Shown: positions 10,819 through 21,256 of the stretch, piece by piece | Position numbering within the stretch: position 1 is the stretch's first letter | Layout: each line of letters starts with the position of its first letter | Origin: Fomitopsis serialis | Taxonomy: Eukaryota; Basidiomycota; Agaricomycetes; Polyporales; Fomitopsidaceae | DNA: 64,000 bases | Direction: 5' to 3' | Assembly: GCF_022376445.1 (NCBI RefSeq) | Contig: NW_025955025.1 | Location: 62,001 to 126,000 of the forward strand | The notes under the pieces: generated by a model | Database searches by the model: none | What the model was told of the DNA's origin: nothing | The model's input: the letters and a program-made list of their open reading frames with translations, nothing else | Program-made: the position numbers and the translations under genes

Positions 10819-13800
10819 TCAGAGCGACTGACCAGGGAGGCCACCCTGAATGATAGCGTCGTCGCTCGTATCGGGCGGTTGACTGCCACGCCCTTGCTGA
10901 CCGCGAGGCCGTGGTTGACCACGAGCACGACGATTTCCAGGTCCACCGCGACCGCGAGGCTGGGGTACCGGCGGAAGAGACGGTCCACGGGTACCGCCGG
11001 AAGTGCTCGCGTGCGGCTGAGGTTCCGAGGTGACTGACCGGGAGGCTGCCGTTTTGCCAGCACCAGCTCCGGTCAATCGAGTCGAGCGACGGGGGCCAGC
11101 AAGTTGTTGCTGAGAACGATACGTCGTGAGATTGACCGGTTCTACAAGAGATCAGATCACGTACCTCTTCGACGGGTCGCATCGGCTCATCACCGTCCAT
11201 GTCGAGCGTTTGCTGAACGGGCTCGCTCTCGTCCTGAGCCGGTGCACCGGAGGTCACACCGCTTGGGTCCGTGCTCGGGTTCGCAGTGGCCGGTGGTCCG
11301 CGGCAACGCGTTAGCAAGGCCGTTGCAAAGCTGTCGTTCAACAGCGAGGACGCTGCGGGGCGTCGGACGGCTGGATCCTCGAGCCATTTAGTGAGCAGAG
11401 TGGCGAGAGACTCTGTACCACGCATGTGAGTGAGATGCTTCAACATTGCCTGGAACGACGCACCGGTATGCTCGGCGAGGTAGTCCGCGACTCCTTGAGG
11501 GCGATGTTGTCCGCGATCATGTCTCGAGCAACAGGAGGTAGTACACGCGCACAGTGAGCATGCCCATCTGCGTCGCGTGATACCAAATGTCCTTCTCGAT
11601 GTCTTCGGCATTGAACGTGGGCGCGATCGGAAAAGACGACAGGAGATCGGAACCTGTGAACCAGGTCGCAAACTCGGACTCGCTGGACGTCTGCTCCGCG
11701 ATCGCCTTGAACTCGTCGAGCGTGATGCGGATGTCCCAGCGAGGACACTCGGCTTGGGCCTTGGCGGGCTTTCTGCTCTCGAGAATGACCGGTTCCAGCA
11801 CAGGAGACGGATGATCTGTGGCAAAAGGCCCATAGCGATGACTGGAAGGTAACAGATCAGTGGTATGTTCGGTACAAAGATACCGATCCAACCCGCACTC
11901 GCGCCGGCTGCGCGAGTGCGGGTAATGTCAGTAATATCGATGCATCTACCCGCACTCGCGCCGTCGGCGCCAACGCGGGTAGCGACGTGTCAAATACGCT
12001 GCACGTTACCCGCATCCGCGCTGTCGACGCGAGTGCGGGTAGATTGCTGTAAAATACACGCACGTTACCCGCACTCGCGCCGACAGCGCCAATGCGGGTA
12101 GTGACGTGTCAAATGTATGGCACGTTACCCGCACTCGCGCTGGCGACGCGAGTGCGGGTAGATGCATCACAAATACGTGTACCGTTACCCGCACTCGCGC
12201 TCGCTGCGCGGATGCGGGTAATAGCAATACAACTTGACGAACGTTACCCGCACTCGCGCTGGCGACGCGAGTGCGGGTAGTAGCAATGAAAATAACGTAC
12301 CGTCCTTGACGTGGTCGGCCGTCACGTCCGTCGGGAGTACGAGCTTCGGCGGGTCCTCCTGACGGTTCTTCTTCCGGTTAGGCGAGGCCGTCGTCTCCGA
12401 ACGCGTGCTTTCGTCACTCCGGCGAGGACGCTTGGAGGTCTTCGCGGCGGCAGTCGCGTCGTCCATGGTCACATCCGGGTCGGCCGGTACAGGCGTGTTC
12501 GGTGCAGCGACACCGACGGGAGGCGTAGCAGGGCCGGCTTCCTGAGAAGGCAGCGGTGCCGGGGCCCCGGCCATAGCATCGTCCTCGGACTGGCCAGTCG
12601 TCTCGGCCGTCGTGTCGGCTGGCGCGCCGCCCGCCACGCGTGTCTGGTCGAACTGCGTGCGGAGGTGCTCGACATCCGCGTCCGCAGCATCTGGCTCAGG
12701 CTCCGCCTCGTTGCCGGTATCCATCGCATCGTCCGTCCGGCTGGCAGGACGCACGACCTTGGAGACGAGTTCAGCATCGCCGGCCGAGCTGGGCTCGTCC
12801 TCGCTGAACCGTCGCTCCAACCAAGCAATCTGGCTTGGAGACGGAAGCGAACGACCCGTCTTCTTCGAGACGCCCTCAGCCCAAGGGTCTGCGCGAGCGA
12901 CACTTGGGATCCTCTCGGCCGTACCCCTCGCCTTCTCGATGAAGAACGAGTGCGGACTGTCGACGAACATCCAGTTCGGCAAGCCCGACAGCTCCTCGTC
13001 TGGAGAGTCGACGAAACCGTCGAGCTTGCGAGGCCACGCGCCCAAGACATCCTCAAGCGTGATCCGTTCGAACGTGTACAGCTCGTCGTTCGGCTCGTAC
13101 ACCGCGTCAGCATCTCCGGCCTCCACACGGTACATCATTTGTGCAGCCTTGTACATCATCGTCTGCAAACACAGGTCAGTCTCATAACCGCTGATGGACG
13201 ATTCTGACGTACGTTTGCAAGGTGCACGGCTGACGACATGATGTGCGCATCGAGCGTCCTGTGCTGCAGGATGTACCGCTCGTTCTCCGTCACCGTCAGC
13301 CCGTACATCTGCGGCACCGTCATGACCTGCTGCACGATCGACAGAATGTCCGCGCGCATGTTCTGCAGAGGTACGAATTCATTCTTGACGTGCTTCCGGA
13401 ACGCTGCCGTCGCGACAGCAGTCGGATTCGGAGTTTTGCCGTCCGGATTGCCCTCGGTTTCGTCCTCTTTCGTCCTCGCCACCTGTGTCGACGATCCGCT
13501 CGCGACGGGCAGGTCATCAAACGCGTCAACGTCGATGGGCACGGATTTTGATGCGTGCGCGGGCTGCTTGCCCTTCTTGTTGACCGTGATCGCCGACGTA
13601 CTCGCGGCTGGCTGCTTCGTCGCGGCTCCAGGGAAGAACATGCTGATCCCCAGCATGGATCGCTGTTCCATGTAGTCGAGCGCCTCCGTCTTGTACCTCG
13701 CCTCCTCCGCCTTGATCGCCGCCTTACCTTTCCCCTTTCGCTTCTTCCCTTTCTTGCCCGCCTGCGCTGCCGACTCCTGCTCGCCCCCTTCAAGCGGTGT

Positions 13801-16748
13801 CCCGTCCGCACTCACCGGTCCCTTCCCAGATCCGAAGCCCGTCAGTCGCCGTATCGCTGGGTGCGTGAGCAACCCGCGAAATCGCCCAATGTCCGACAAC
13901 CGGCCCTTCGCATACCATTCCGGCCAGTTTTCCGGGTTCGCCGGCTGCTTCACGACGAGCGACCAGCGAGGCCAGAAGATGGCGTCGTGCGTTGGTATGG
14001 TCTGGAACTGTTTCATCAGCGTCGTGAGGTCCTTTAGGTACGTGACGATCGGCGGAAGCAAGAACGATTCGCGGGCCATGATGGTCTTGTGAGCCCACGC
14101 AGCGATGCACGCAAGCGCGACCGGAACATAGTTCCGCGTCCAACCTTTCTCCTTTGGCAGCGGAACGCCCGTCCGAGCAAACGCTAACGCGCCCGGTATG
14201 TCCCATGTCAAGTCAGGTAACGGATCGGCGGGCGCGACGGGCCTGCCTGCGCTACCGGAGCTTGGCCGCAGGCTTCGGCTTGTTCTTCGCCGCCGTGCGT
14301 CCAGGCTTCGGGGCAAGCACGACAGGCGGAGTTTCCGCAGTGACCGATGCCCGTGGACCACCGAGCACGTTGCGGTGGCCACAGAGATGGACCACCCACG
14401 TCAGGAAGCTGGGCTCCTTCGGGAACGCCTGCTTCAGCGAAGGAAAGAGCTGGCGGATCATGTCCTCCGCCTCTTTCTCCATGTCCGCCGGCTTACGTTC
14501 CTTGTTAGCAGAACCGCGCGCACTACCTGGGGCGATGTCCGTGACACCGGCCGCAATCGGCTTGTCCATCCCGGTACGTATGTGCTTGTACTCGGTGTCG
14601 AACTCGATCTGCTGAGCGGTCAGCCTCCCGTAACAGTAGGCCAGCAACGGCATGAACCGCGTCCGTTTTGCCCACGACAACATCACGATCTGACATCATC
14701 CGGTGAGCACGGTCTCCGATCTGTATGTTGTACCACTGACCTTCGCGGCCAGGCTCTCGCTCACCGGCCCAATGTGCTTCTTCAGACCGCCCATCAGCTC
14801 AAGCGCAGTCAACGCGCCCACCAAGGCACCGGCCGACTTGTAGCGCAGGTCGTTGCCGACCGCACAAGCAAACAGCGACATCGGCTCGAGCACGAACGCG
14901 AGCTGACACCGGTGAGTAACAATCACCAGAGCACGGAGCGATGTACTTACCCAGATCCATCCCAACTCGTGCGTCGCACGGTCAACCAACAGGCACGAAA
15001 TCAAGCCGTGCGTGATCAGCGGTGCGGCCGTGACAACCGCGGCGCCCTGCGCCTCCACACTCCACGGATGGTACACGAACCGGATCCGCGCGAGGACCGC
15101 TGCACGATGCGCAATCTCCGCATCCGTGTCGCATGGCAGGAGGTCAGCCATGGCAGCATGCAACGCATCACCGTACGCACGCATCTGCTTGCAAGCGTCA
15201 GTCGTCCGCAGGTACAGCAGGCGCGGATCGTCCTCGACGATGTGCTTCTGGTGCAAGATCTCCAGAGCCTCGAAGACTTCCGGAGTGTACATAGAGTAGT
15301 CGGGCACCGCACGCAGGAACGCTGACCGAAGCCGGTTCATCGTACCGTACTCCTTGATGGTGTCCAGCGCGGCACTCTCCTGGCCGTCCGCACCGTATAT
15401 CTTCTCGCCCTCCTTCGCATGGTGCGCGTGTACGAACTCGTCCCAGTCCGTACATGCTTGCGTAACCTTGTCGTCCGACAGCGGGAAATCCTGCTTCGAG
15501 CCGATCAGGCCCATCGTCCGGTGCAAGTCGAGGACGGGGTAGATGACCGCCTGTATGACGTAGATAGTTAGCCAGAATCAAAATGGATTAACCTGATACT
15601 CACTCCAAATGTCGTCGTCGCTTCCTGCTCGAGTTCTCGCCACCGCATGATGCCGGTATTCTCAAAGTGGGACCCGAGCGACGTCAGTGCGATGCAGAAT
15701 CGTGCGAGCGGAAGACAGTGCACGATGCGCGAGAACATCGTGTTCGCGTGGTGCCCGCCCTTGACCTGTCGTTCCGCCTGCTGAGCCTCCTTGTGGGTCT
15801 CCTGCTTATCGCGCAGGACTTGGACGAGTTGCGACGGTTTGATCTCACACAGCGACTTCATCTCCATCGTAAACTTCTCTTGATCCCCCTCCACCTTCTT
15901 CCGTGCGTCGCGGTTTCGCGCGAGCGTGTTGATCGCCGCAGGTGAGAGTTTATCTAAGGATGGTATGAGTGATCGTGCGAGATTTGTGAGAACGATACGA
16001 ACGCACCGCTATCGAAGACCTCCGCCAACCACCACGCCCGCTCGTGCATGTACGCATGCGCATTCTCCACGTCCTGTTCACGTTGCTTGAGTTCGGCCCT
16101 CCACGCCTCCGACGTCTTGAACGAGGCCTTCCAATCGTCCACGCGCTTCTCCGTGCGCACGATCGCATTCTCACCGTCCTGGTGCCAGTCGGCAGACGCG
16201 TGCAGGCGATGCTGCCCGGCGATCACGTCAAGCACGACCTTCGATTTCTCGTCCTCAATCGCCTGGGCTGCAAGCTGCAGCTTCGGCGTCTTCGAGCCCT
16301 TGTGACCTGATACGATGAACGACTGGGGCTGACCGATCCACCGGGTACGGCGAGCAGAAGCGCGTTCTCTTGAGTACGTTGCGAGGCTCGTGCTTCAGGT
16401 CTTTCACGATACCCTCGCGGTGGTGAGCATCGAGCGGGCGCGGGTTCCAACGTTGGTACAAATAATCGACCTGCATTGCTCTCATAAGCCAGGGCGATGC
16501 CGGCACGAGCGTGAAGCCGAGGCATGCTTCCGCCGCCTCTGCGAGAAGCTCAGCCTCCCGATCCTGTTCAGCGCCCTGACCGGCCGTCATGGGCATTGGG
16601 ATCCCCCGATCACGTCCAAGTCCGGTTGAATCTACATTGACAACTGTCAGTGTCGATCGGCCACTGATTTGATAATGGTACGTACCTCTTCATACTGCAG
16701 CGACTGATCCGAAGGGCCAGGCGACCGAGACGAGCCACGGTCAGACAT
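10819..16748 (-). CDS. Gene A: giant ParB/DGQHR-like protein with RG-rich tail
   Basis: The best model has ten exons from an ATG at 16,748 to a stop at 10,819, about 1,690 residues. The N-terminal 150 residues contain the motif VVLDVIAGQHRLHA (about 16.2 kb), which matches the core of ParB-like and DGQHR/DndB-like folds (consensus D/A-GQHR). A helical region follows, then Lys-rich and acidic Pro-rich linkers, and a C-terminus rich in RGG/RG dipeptides, typical of nucleic-acid binding. Exon ends include 16,378, 16,007, 15,604, 14,951, 14,741, 13,213, 12,301 and 11,165. The intron 11,842-12,300 is nine times normal length and holds seven palindromes. Frame breaks occur near 14,245, 11,527 and 11,490, and some junction phases near the ends are unresolved. 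Whether it is a nuclease, ATPase-like ParB or pure binding protein cannot be told; the family is unnamed to me. Confidence 0.55.
11890..12279. repeat. Seven-copy palindrome array inside gene A intron
   Basis: Copies start at about 11,890, 11,947, 12,006, 12,065, 12,125, 12,185 and 12,244, so the period is 57-60 bp. Each unit is about 36 bp with arms TACCCGCACTCGCG and CGCGAGTGCGGGTA around a variable tip. The spacers of about 24 bp are AT-richer and resemble each other (most end in CACGT or similar before the next unit). The array fills an enlarged intron and is not coding. Confidence 0.9.
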
Positions 16749-16895
16749 GGCACAGCACAGATGACAAGCAGAGTGAGATGAAGAGCGTAGAGATGTGCGC
16801 GAACGCACGATCGATCTGTGGGCGTATGTTTAACAAGGTAAGTGTGCCCCGAACGCATGGCTACGGATACGTCCGAAGCACATGATCGTGTGACA

Positions 16896-17263
16896 TTACC
16901 CGCACTCGCGCAGCCAGCGCGAGTGCGGGTAAAGATACCGATTAAGATCAATGGATCTGGTCTCTCGATGCTACCGGTCTATCGTTATTTACCCGCACTC
17001 GCGCCGGCGACACGAGTGCGGGTAACGGTACATCAAATTGTACTACAACTACCCGCACTCGCGTCGCCGGCGCGAGTGCGGGTACTGTTCATGTAATTCT
17101 ATCGTTATTTACCCGCACTCGCGCTGGCGACGCGAGTGCGGGTAACGTGTCACATAATTAGTGTGTCGTTACCCACATTGGCGCCGTCGGCGCGAGTGCG
17201 GGTAAATGACTGATTTGTAAGCTTCTTTACCCGCACTCGTGCCGGCAGCGCGAAAGGGGGTAA
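16896..17263. repeat. Six-copy palindrome array upstream of gene A
   Basis: Copies start at about 16,896, 16,989, 17,049, 17,109, 17,169 and 17,227. The last five are spaced 58-60 bp apart. The copy at 17,169 has ACCCACATTGGCG in its left arm and an intact right arm, and the copy at 17,227 is degenerate on the right. The array begins about 150 bp upstream of the gene A start codon. Confidence 0.9.
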
Positions 17264-17381
17264 AATACCCCTACAAAATGGGTATTCGGTAGTAAGTGTA
17301 TGAGTGACGCATGAATCATTGACGTAGCTATATTATTACTGTACTGTGTTAGTGTGTTGTGTAGAGTAATGATCCGTCTAT

Positions 17382-17474
17382 TCACCCGCATCTGCGCTGT
17401 AGCGCGAGTGCGGGTAACTGTCTTGGACAGTGGTCGTTTACCCGCAATGGCGCATGTAGCGTGAGTGCGGGTAG
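17382..17474. repeat. Two palindrome copies
   Basis: Copies at about 17,382-17,418 and 17,438-17,474 keep the right arm GAGTGCGGGTA and have altered left arms (CCGCATCTGCG, CCGCAATGGCG). They are 56 bp apart, continuing the spacing of the preceding array after a gap. Confidence 0.85.
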
Positions 17475-17527
17475 GGAAATGGGAAATTGATGGGTGTTCC
17501 TCATGTGCAGAGGTCCAGTTTTTTGTG

Positions 17528-17590
17528 AAAACCTCGCCCTGACCCCGCCCTGACCCCGAACATTGGTCGAAAATCCCCTATAATAGCGAT
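17528..17590 (+). promoter_or_regulatory. Promoter-like module, copy 1
   Basis: CCCTGACCCCG occurs in tandem twice, then ATTGGTCGAAAA (an inverted CCAAT core) and CCCCTATAATAG (TATA-like). The same order of elements recurs at 21.19-21.26 kb. It points rightward toward the gene starting at 18,014. Promoter function is inferred. Confidence 0.4.
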
Positions 17591-17746
17591 GCGAGCGACA
17601 GAGGGATCGATAACAGGCAGCGCGAGTCAAAGTGACACGCGCGTTGCGTGCGTCCGGCTGCATCCGTGACAACACGTGCGAGCCAGTCGTGACCGCACGT
17701 GCACAACGCGACGCGCGATCACGTTCGCCGGACGACTTGCTCACGT

Positions 17747-17846
17747 GTATCCGCATTCGCGCCACAGCGCGAGTGCGGGTAACAGCCCTACACCAATGTA
17801 GACCGTAATTTTACCCGCACTCGCGCCGTGGCGCGAGTGCGGGTAA
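17747..17846. repeat. Two palindrome copies
   Basis: Copies lie at about 17,747-17,782 and 17,811-17,846. The second is a perfect inverted repeat of 17-bp arms (TTACCCGCACTCGCGCC) around a minimal tip. The first has TATCCGCATTCGCG in its left arm. Confidence 0.9.
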
Positions 17847-18013
17847 GCGTACAGTTCACGTACAGTCTCGCGCGGATGAGTTGGACCCCATAGTACTAAT
17901 CCAGTATTAAACACGATCTTGCTTAATCGGGCAGCGGTCTACCGCGCGGATCAGCTGATCGGCCTCGCGAGGCCTGCACTTCCCGCACATCTAATCATCA
18001 CTCACCACAGAGC

Positions 18014-19257
18014 ATGGAACCAAATGTGCCAGACGAGACGTCCGGTATGTAATGCACTCCTGTGTTGCGCGATCATGGATCTTATAATAGACGTAGGGCG
18101 CGGTACGGTCAACGCGTCTAGAGGCCCCAGCGCGACGGATGACTTCGTTGCAATTGTGAGAGGAACGCCTTGATACTTGCCGATGTATTTTGCTGACCGT
18201 CGCACATGCCAGTTGACCGGTGACCTCCGGTGCGCATGCTGCAAGAAAGACAACCTCCAGCAGTGCAAGATACGCGCAAGGAGTGTAAGGTGTCAGTATT
18301 GCCAAGACACGCGCAAGCGGAAGTGTACCTAAGTGTGAGTTGGTCAACAATCACGCGTTCACACCGGCCGACATCACATCGTTTCACTCGTAGAACTACA
18401 TTCGCCTGGGCCTCATCACCGTGGCCGAAGATGGTACCGCGACGTACGCGCCAAATGAAGAAACCGAGAACATGGAGGTTCCGGCAGGCATGCGCAAGAA
18501 GTGGCTCAGCGTCCCCAAGAAAGCTCCACAGACCGGGAGGCGCGGATCCACGCACAAGGGGAAAGCCGTTGCGTCGCGGGCCCAACGCAGCTCGCGTGAC
18601 GAGAGTGAGAGGTCTGACACGTCGCTGCATGCGGGGCCCAGCCGCAAGCGCCGTCGGCGCACCTCTGATGCTACGTCTTTCGTACCGGTACGTCGATTTA
18701 CACTCGCTACTTCCTCTCACTCACCTTCCGATTCAGTCCGATGCTTCGCGCTCGCCCGCGAGCGTTCGGCCCACCAGTAGGAATGAAAGTGTCGACGAGT
18801 TGGACGAGGATGCGGACGGGGGCACAGGTGCGGTAGGAGTCACCGCCACGGACGAGGAGAGATCGACGGTGAAGACGATAGTGCCGAGGATGACACGGAG
18901 GATAGCGAAGCGGAGAAAGAGGCAAATGATCGCGAGGTTAGGGCCGAGCCGGAGCTCACTCGCAAATGGCTCAGCAAGCCGCGAAGGAGCACGGGGATGG
19001 ACCGGTACGAGCTCGCGGCTGAAGAAGCCAGTCTCGCGACAGACCGCAGCAAGCTCGCCTTGGAGATTGCGAAGGCCGGCGGGGACAATGCGCATTACGC
19101 CGCCAACAAGGTAGAGGCGGCAGAGCGCAGGGTCGCTATTCTCGAGCGCAAGGTCGCAAAGCTCGAGAGCGACCTTGAGGACAGCAACCAGCGCACCGCG
19201 ACGCTCGAGTCCCGCCTCGCGAAGCTCTCGAAGGACGTCAGGAAGATGCGGAAGTGA
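18014..19257 (+). CDS. Cys-rich (Zn-cluster-like) protein with C-terminal coiled coil
   Basis: An ATG at 18,014 and short exons lead to a Cys-rich segment at about 18.2-18.33 kb with spacing C-x-C-C-x8-C-x9-C-x2-C-x7-C, reminiscent of fungal binuclear zinc clusters in its C-x2-C half. A basic Ser-rich linker follows (exon ending 18,690), then an acidic stretch, and an 86-residue heptad-rich coiled coil ending in a stop at 19,255-19,257. The exon joint at 18.34-18.39 kb is not resolved, and the frame slips by one base near 18,858, in a G-rich run, between the linker and the acidic part. The layout matches the gene at 19.7-20.6 kb on the other strand. A DNA-binding regulator is the likeliest role, by inference. 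Confidence 0.5.
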
Positions 19258-19280
19258 CTTGTATTGAAAACGGTGCAACT

Positions 19281-19375
19281 ACCCGCACTCGCGCCACGGC
19301 GCGAACGCGGGTAACACCATCGCATCCCTTCACATTGTCGTTACCCGCGTTCGCGCCGTGGCGCGAACGCGGGTA
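19281..19375. repeat. Two palindrome copies, one with compensated arms
   Basis: Copies lie at 19,281-19,315 and 19,341-19,375, just past the stop codon of the coiled-coil gene. The second reads CCGCGTTCGCG on the left and CGCGAACGCGG on the right, so both arms changed together compared with the usual CACTCGCG/CGCGAGTG. Confidence 0.9.
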
Positions 19376-19525
19376 GATCGATTCACTCGTGACACTGCGC
19401 GTAACTACTGTAAATGTATTTGTTGACTGTGGGAGGTCGTAGTATCGCTCGCTAAAATGAATGAATTGACGTGATCGTACCTGCCGTTTGGAACCATCAA
19501 AATCCGTCGAGCTGCCGCAGATTTG

Positions 19526-19559
19526 TACCTGCATTCGCGCTACGGCGCGAGTGCGGGTA
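19526..19559. repeat. Single palindrome copy
   Basis: TACCTGCATTCGCGC and GCGCGAGTGCGGGTA flank a TACG tip. The left arm has two changes that are not compensated on the right. Confidence 0.8.
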
Positions 19560-19718
19560 GCATGTGTGTTAATTAATTATTTGCACGTCTCAGATCGTCG
19601 ATCGAGTGCATAGTTCGGTGGTCAGATTGAACAGACATATGTCGAGCATGCTCCAGAAGTGGTAGTACATGTGGTTTACATACATGCACGATGCGATACA
19701 CTATCCCGACCTTCCTAC

Positions 19719-20585
19719 TCAATCATCTTCATCACCCCCATACCGAGCACGTTTCTTCTTCGTCGCCTGAAGGGCACCCCGCAATCTCGCGACCTCGTTG
19801 ATGAGCCGCGCGATCACCCCCTGATGGACGTTCAATCGTTCGGCCATAGGGAGATCCGATGATCGCTTGACATCGCGGATGATCGCACTGGTGTCGAGCT
19901 CGTTGAGTTTGCCTGTACCAGCATGAGTGTTCCGTTTCTCAATCAAAGAATGAACACTTACGTCTCGCGACACGATGGGCTCCAAAGTTCGAAGGCCCAG
20001 CACCCGCGTCAACACTGCTTGATGTTCCTGGCGACACAGGATCCACGTCCATCATCTGCCCACTGAGACGGTCGATGGGCTTGCAGAAGAAGCGGGCGAG
20101 TGCGACTGTGCAGATGCGATACGCCCGGCCGGCAGCGGGGATGATGAGTCGGATACAACGTTGGGCGGCGATGCGGGCGTCGAGCGAGTGACAGAACGCG
20201 AGGGCGAATGCGATGGAGAAGGCGCGGGCGAACGCGATGACGAGCGTGCACGTGGTAGAGAGTCGGGTGCGGAATTATTCTGCAGCACAGGTGCCAGGGA
20301 CGCGCGCGGCGAGTCAACCGCCTCAGAGGCTCGTTGGTCCTGTAGCGAGTGAGCGCGTCAAGAGAAAGACAGAAATACAACATGACTTACCGTGAGCGAG
20401 CAGTTGACCTTCCTCCTCATACAGCGGTGACAGCACGTCTTCGCGAAGGGCACCCTACACTCATCTCGCCCGTCATTCACACACCGCTTGCACCGCGCGG
20501 CCTCGACCAGCTTACAAGTCAGTAAGCTGCGATTGAGATAAAAAAGGAACCCACGTACCACGGTGTTTCGCACTCACAGAGGTCA
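19719..20585 (-). CDS. Cys-rich (Zn-cluster-like) protein with C-terminal coiled coil
   Basis: The Cys-rich exon (about 20.4-20.53 kb) reads RCKRC-x8-C-x6-CC-x2-C-x6-C, the pattern of a basidiomycete binuclear-cluster-like domain, and is followed by a GTAAGT donor. The middle exon is Ser/Pro-rich (about 20.05-20.29 kb). The last exon ends in a helical segment with a Lys/Arg-rich, acidic tail and a stop at 19,719. The frame slips by one base near 20,058 at a run of C on the plus strand (G on the coding strand). The start at 20,585 is tentative. It is the architectural partner of the gene at 18.0-19.26 kb, arranged tail to tail, so the two may be diverged duplicates. The predicted role is DNA binding with dimerisation through the coil. 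Confidence 0.5.
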
Positions 20586-20975
20586 TCTTGCGTGCACCTA
20601 CCTTACGCGCACACAATCTCCGTGTCGGCTGTCTTCATGCGCAGGTACGCACATCACCCCAGGGCGCGGTGGGCTTGCTGGATGTAAAAGAGAGGGAGAC
20701 AGGAGGCAGGAGAGGCGGGAGATGTGGTTGTGGGCAGGAGATCGTGTGAGCGCCCGTCGGTGGCTGAGCAGGTGGCTGACGTGATCTCGCCTCCCCTGTC
20801 ACTGCACATCACTGACGCACAACATGGAATGGACGCCGCATGCGGAGGGTGTAATGGATGATGTGGTACACCACAGATGCATGCCCTCTGTGCACCAGGG
20901 CACACGAACAAGTCGGTGCCTCTGAGATCGGGCGGGCGCTCGGACTTGCCAAACAAGGCAATGGATGTGTGGACT
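20586..20975. other. Short intergenic stretch
   Basis: No gene or clear repeat is visible between the start of the Cys-rich gene and the next palindromes. It is probably its 5' region. Confidence 0.4.
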
Positions 20976-21137
20976 CATCCGCAATCGCGCCATGGCGCGA
21001 TTGCGGGTAAGGGTGACTGGCAGAAGGCAGTCGCAGACTCAAATGGAGACTGCATGTTACCCGCGTTCGCGTCATGGCGCGAACGCGGGTAAGAGTACCT
21101 CGCATCCGCAGTCGCGCCATGGCGCGAACGCGGGTTA
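20976..21137. repeat. Three palindrome copies near the CpG boundary
   Basis: Copies lie at about 20,976-21,010, 21,057-21,092 and 21,103-21,137. The first pairs CCGCAATCGCG with CGCGATTGCGG, a compensated change. The second pairs CCGCGTTCGCG with CGCGAACGCGG. All three have a CATGG tip. They are the last copies in the window, and the CpG-poor domain begins just after them. Confidence 0.9.
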
Positions 21138-21186
21138 TGCACGCTGAGATTCATGCTGCGAGGGTGAGACGTTTAATGCTCAGAAC

Positions 21187-21256
21187 GTGAAAATGCCTTC
21201 CTCACCCATCCTCACCCCATCCTCACCCTAAGGATTGGTCAAAAAGCCCCTATAAT
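21187..21256 (+). promoter_or_regulatory. Promoter-like module, copy 2
   Basis: Three CCTCACCC-type words, then GATTGGTCAAAAAGCCCC and CTATAAT, match the order of the module at 17.53 kb. Several positions read CA or TG where the first copy reads CG. No gene follows closely on the right, so it may be a detached or dead copy. Confidence 0.35.

Larger units (their letters stand above)
17264..18013. other. Intergenic stretch with palindromes and a promoter-like module
   Basis: I see no gene. The stretch holds four palindrome copies (17.38-17.47 and 17.75-17.85 kb), a CCAAT/TATA-like module (17.53-17.59 kb) and a CpG-rich segment between them. It separates gene A (leftward) from the coiled-coil gene (rightward), so it is probably a shared 5' region. 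Confidence 0.5.

Noticed and set aside
11890..12279. CRISPR array
   Set aside because: Spacing is CRISPR-like, but the host is a eukaryote, the units are near-perfect palindromes, spacers resemble each other, and no cas genes are present.
14198..15325. 375-codon plus-strand frame
   Set aside because: It lies antisense to well-phased exons of gene A and has the His/Arg/Val-rich composition of a shadow frame.
7633..21137. Mitochondrial GC-rich hairpins inserted in nuclear DNA
   Set aside because: Fungal mitochondrial double hairpins lie in AT-rich DNA. Here the flanks are CpG-rich nuclear genes with spliceosomal introns, and no mitochondrial gene is seen.
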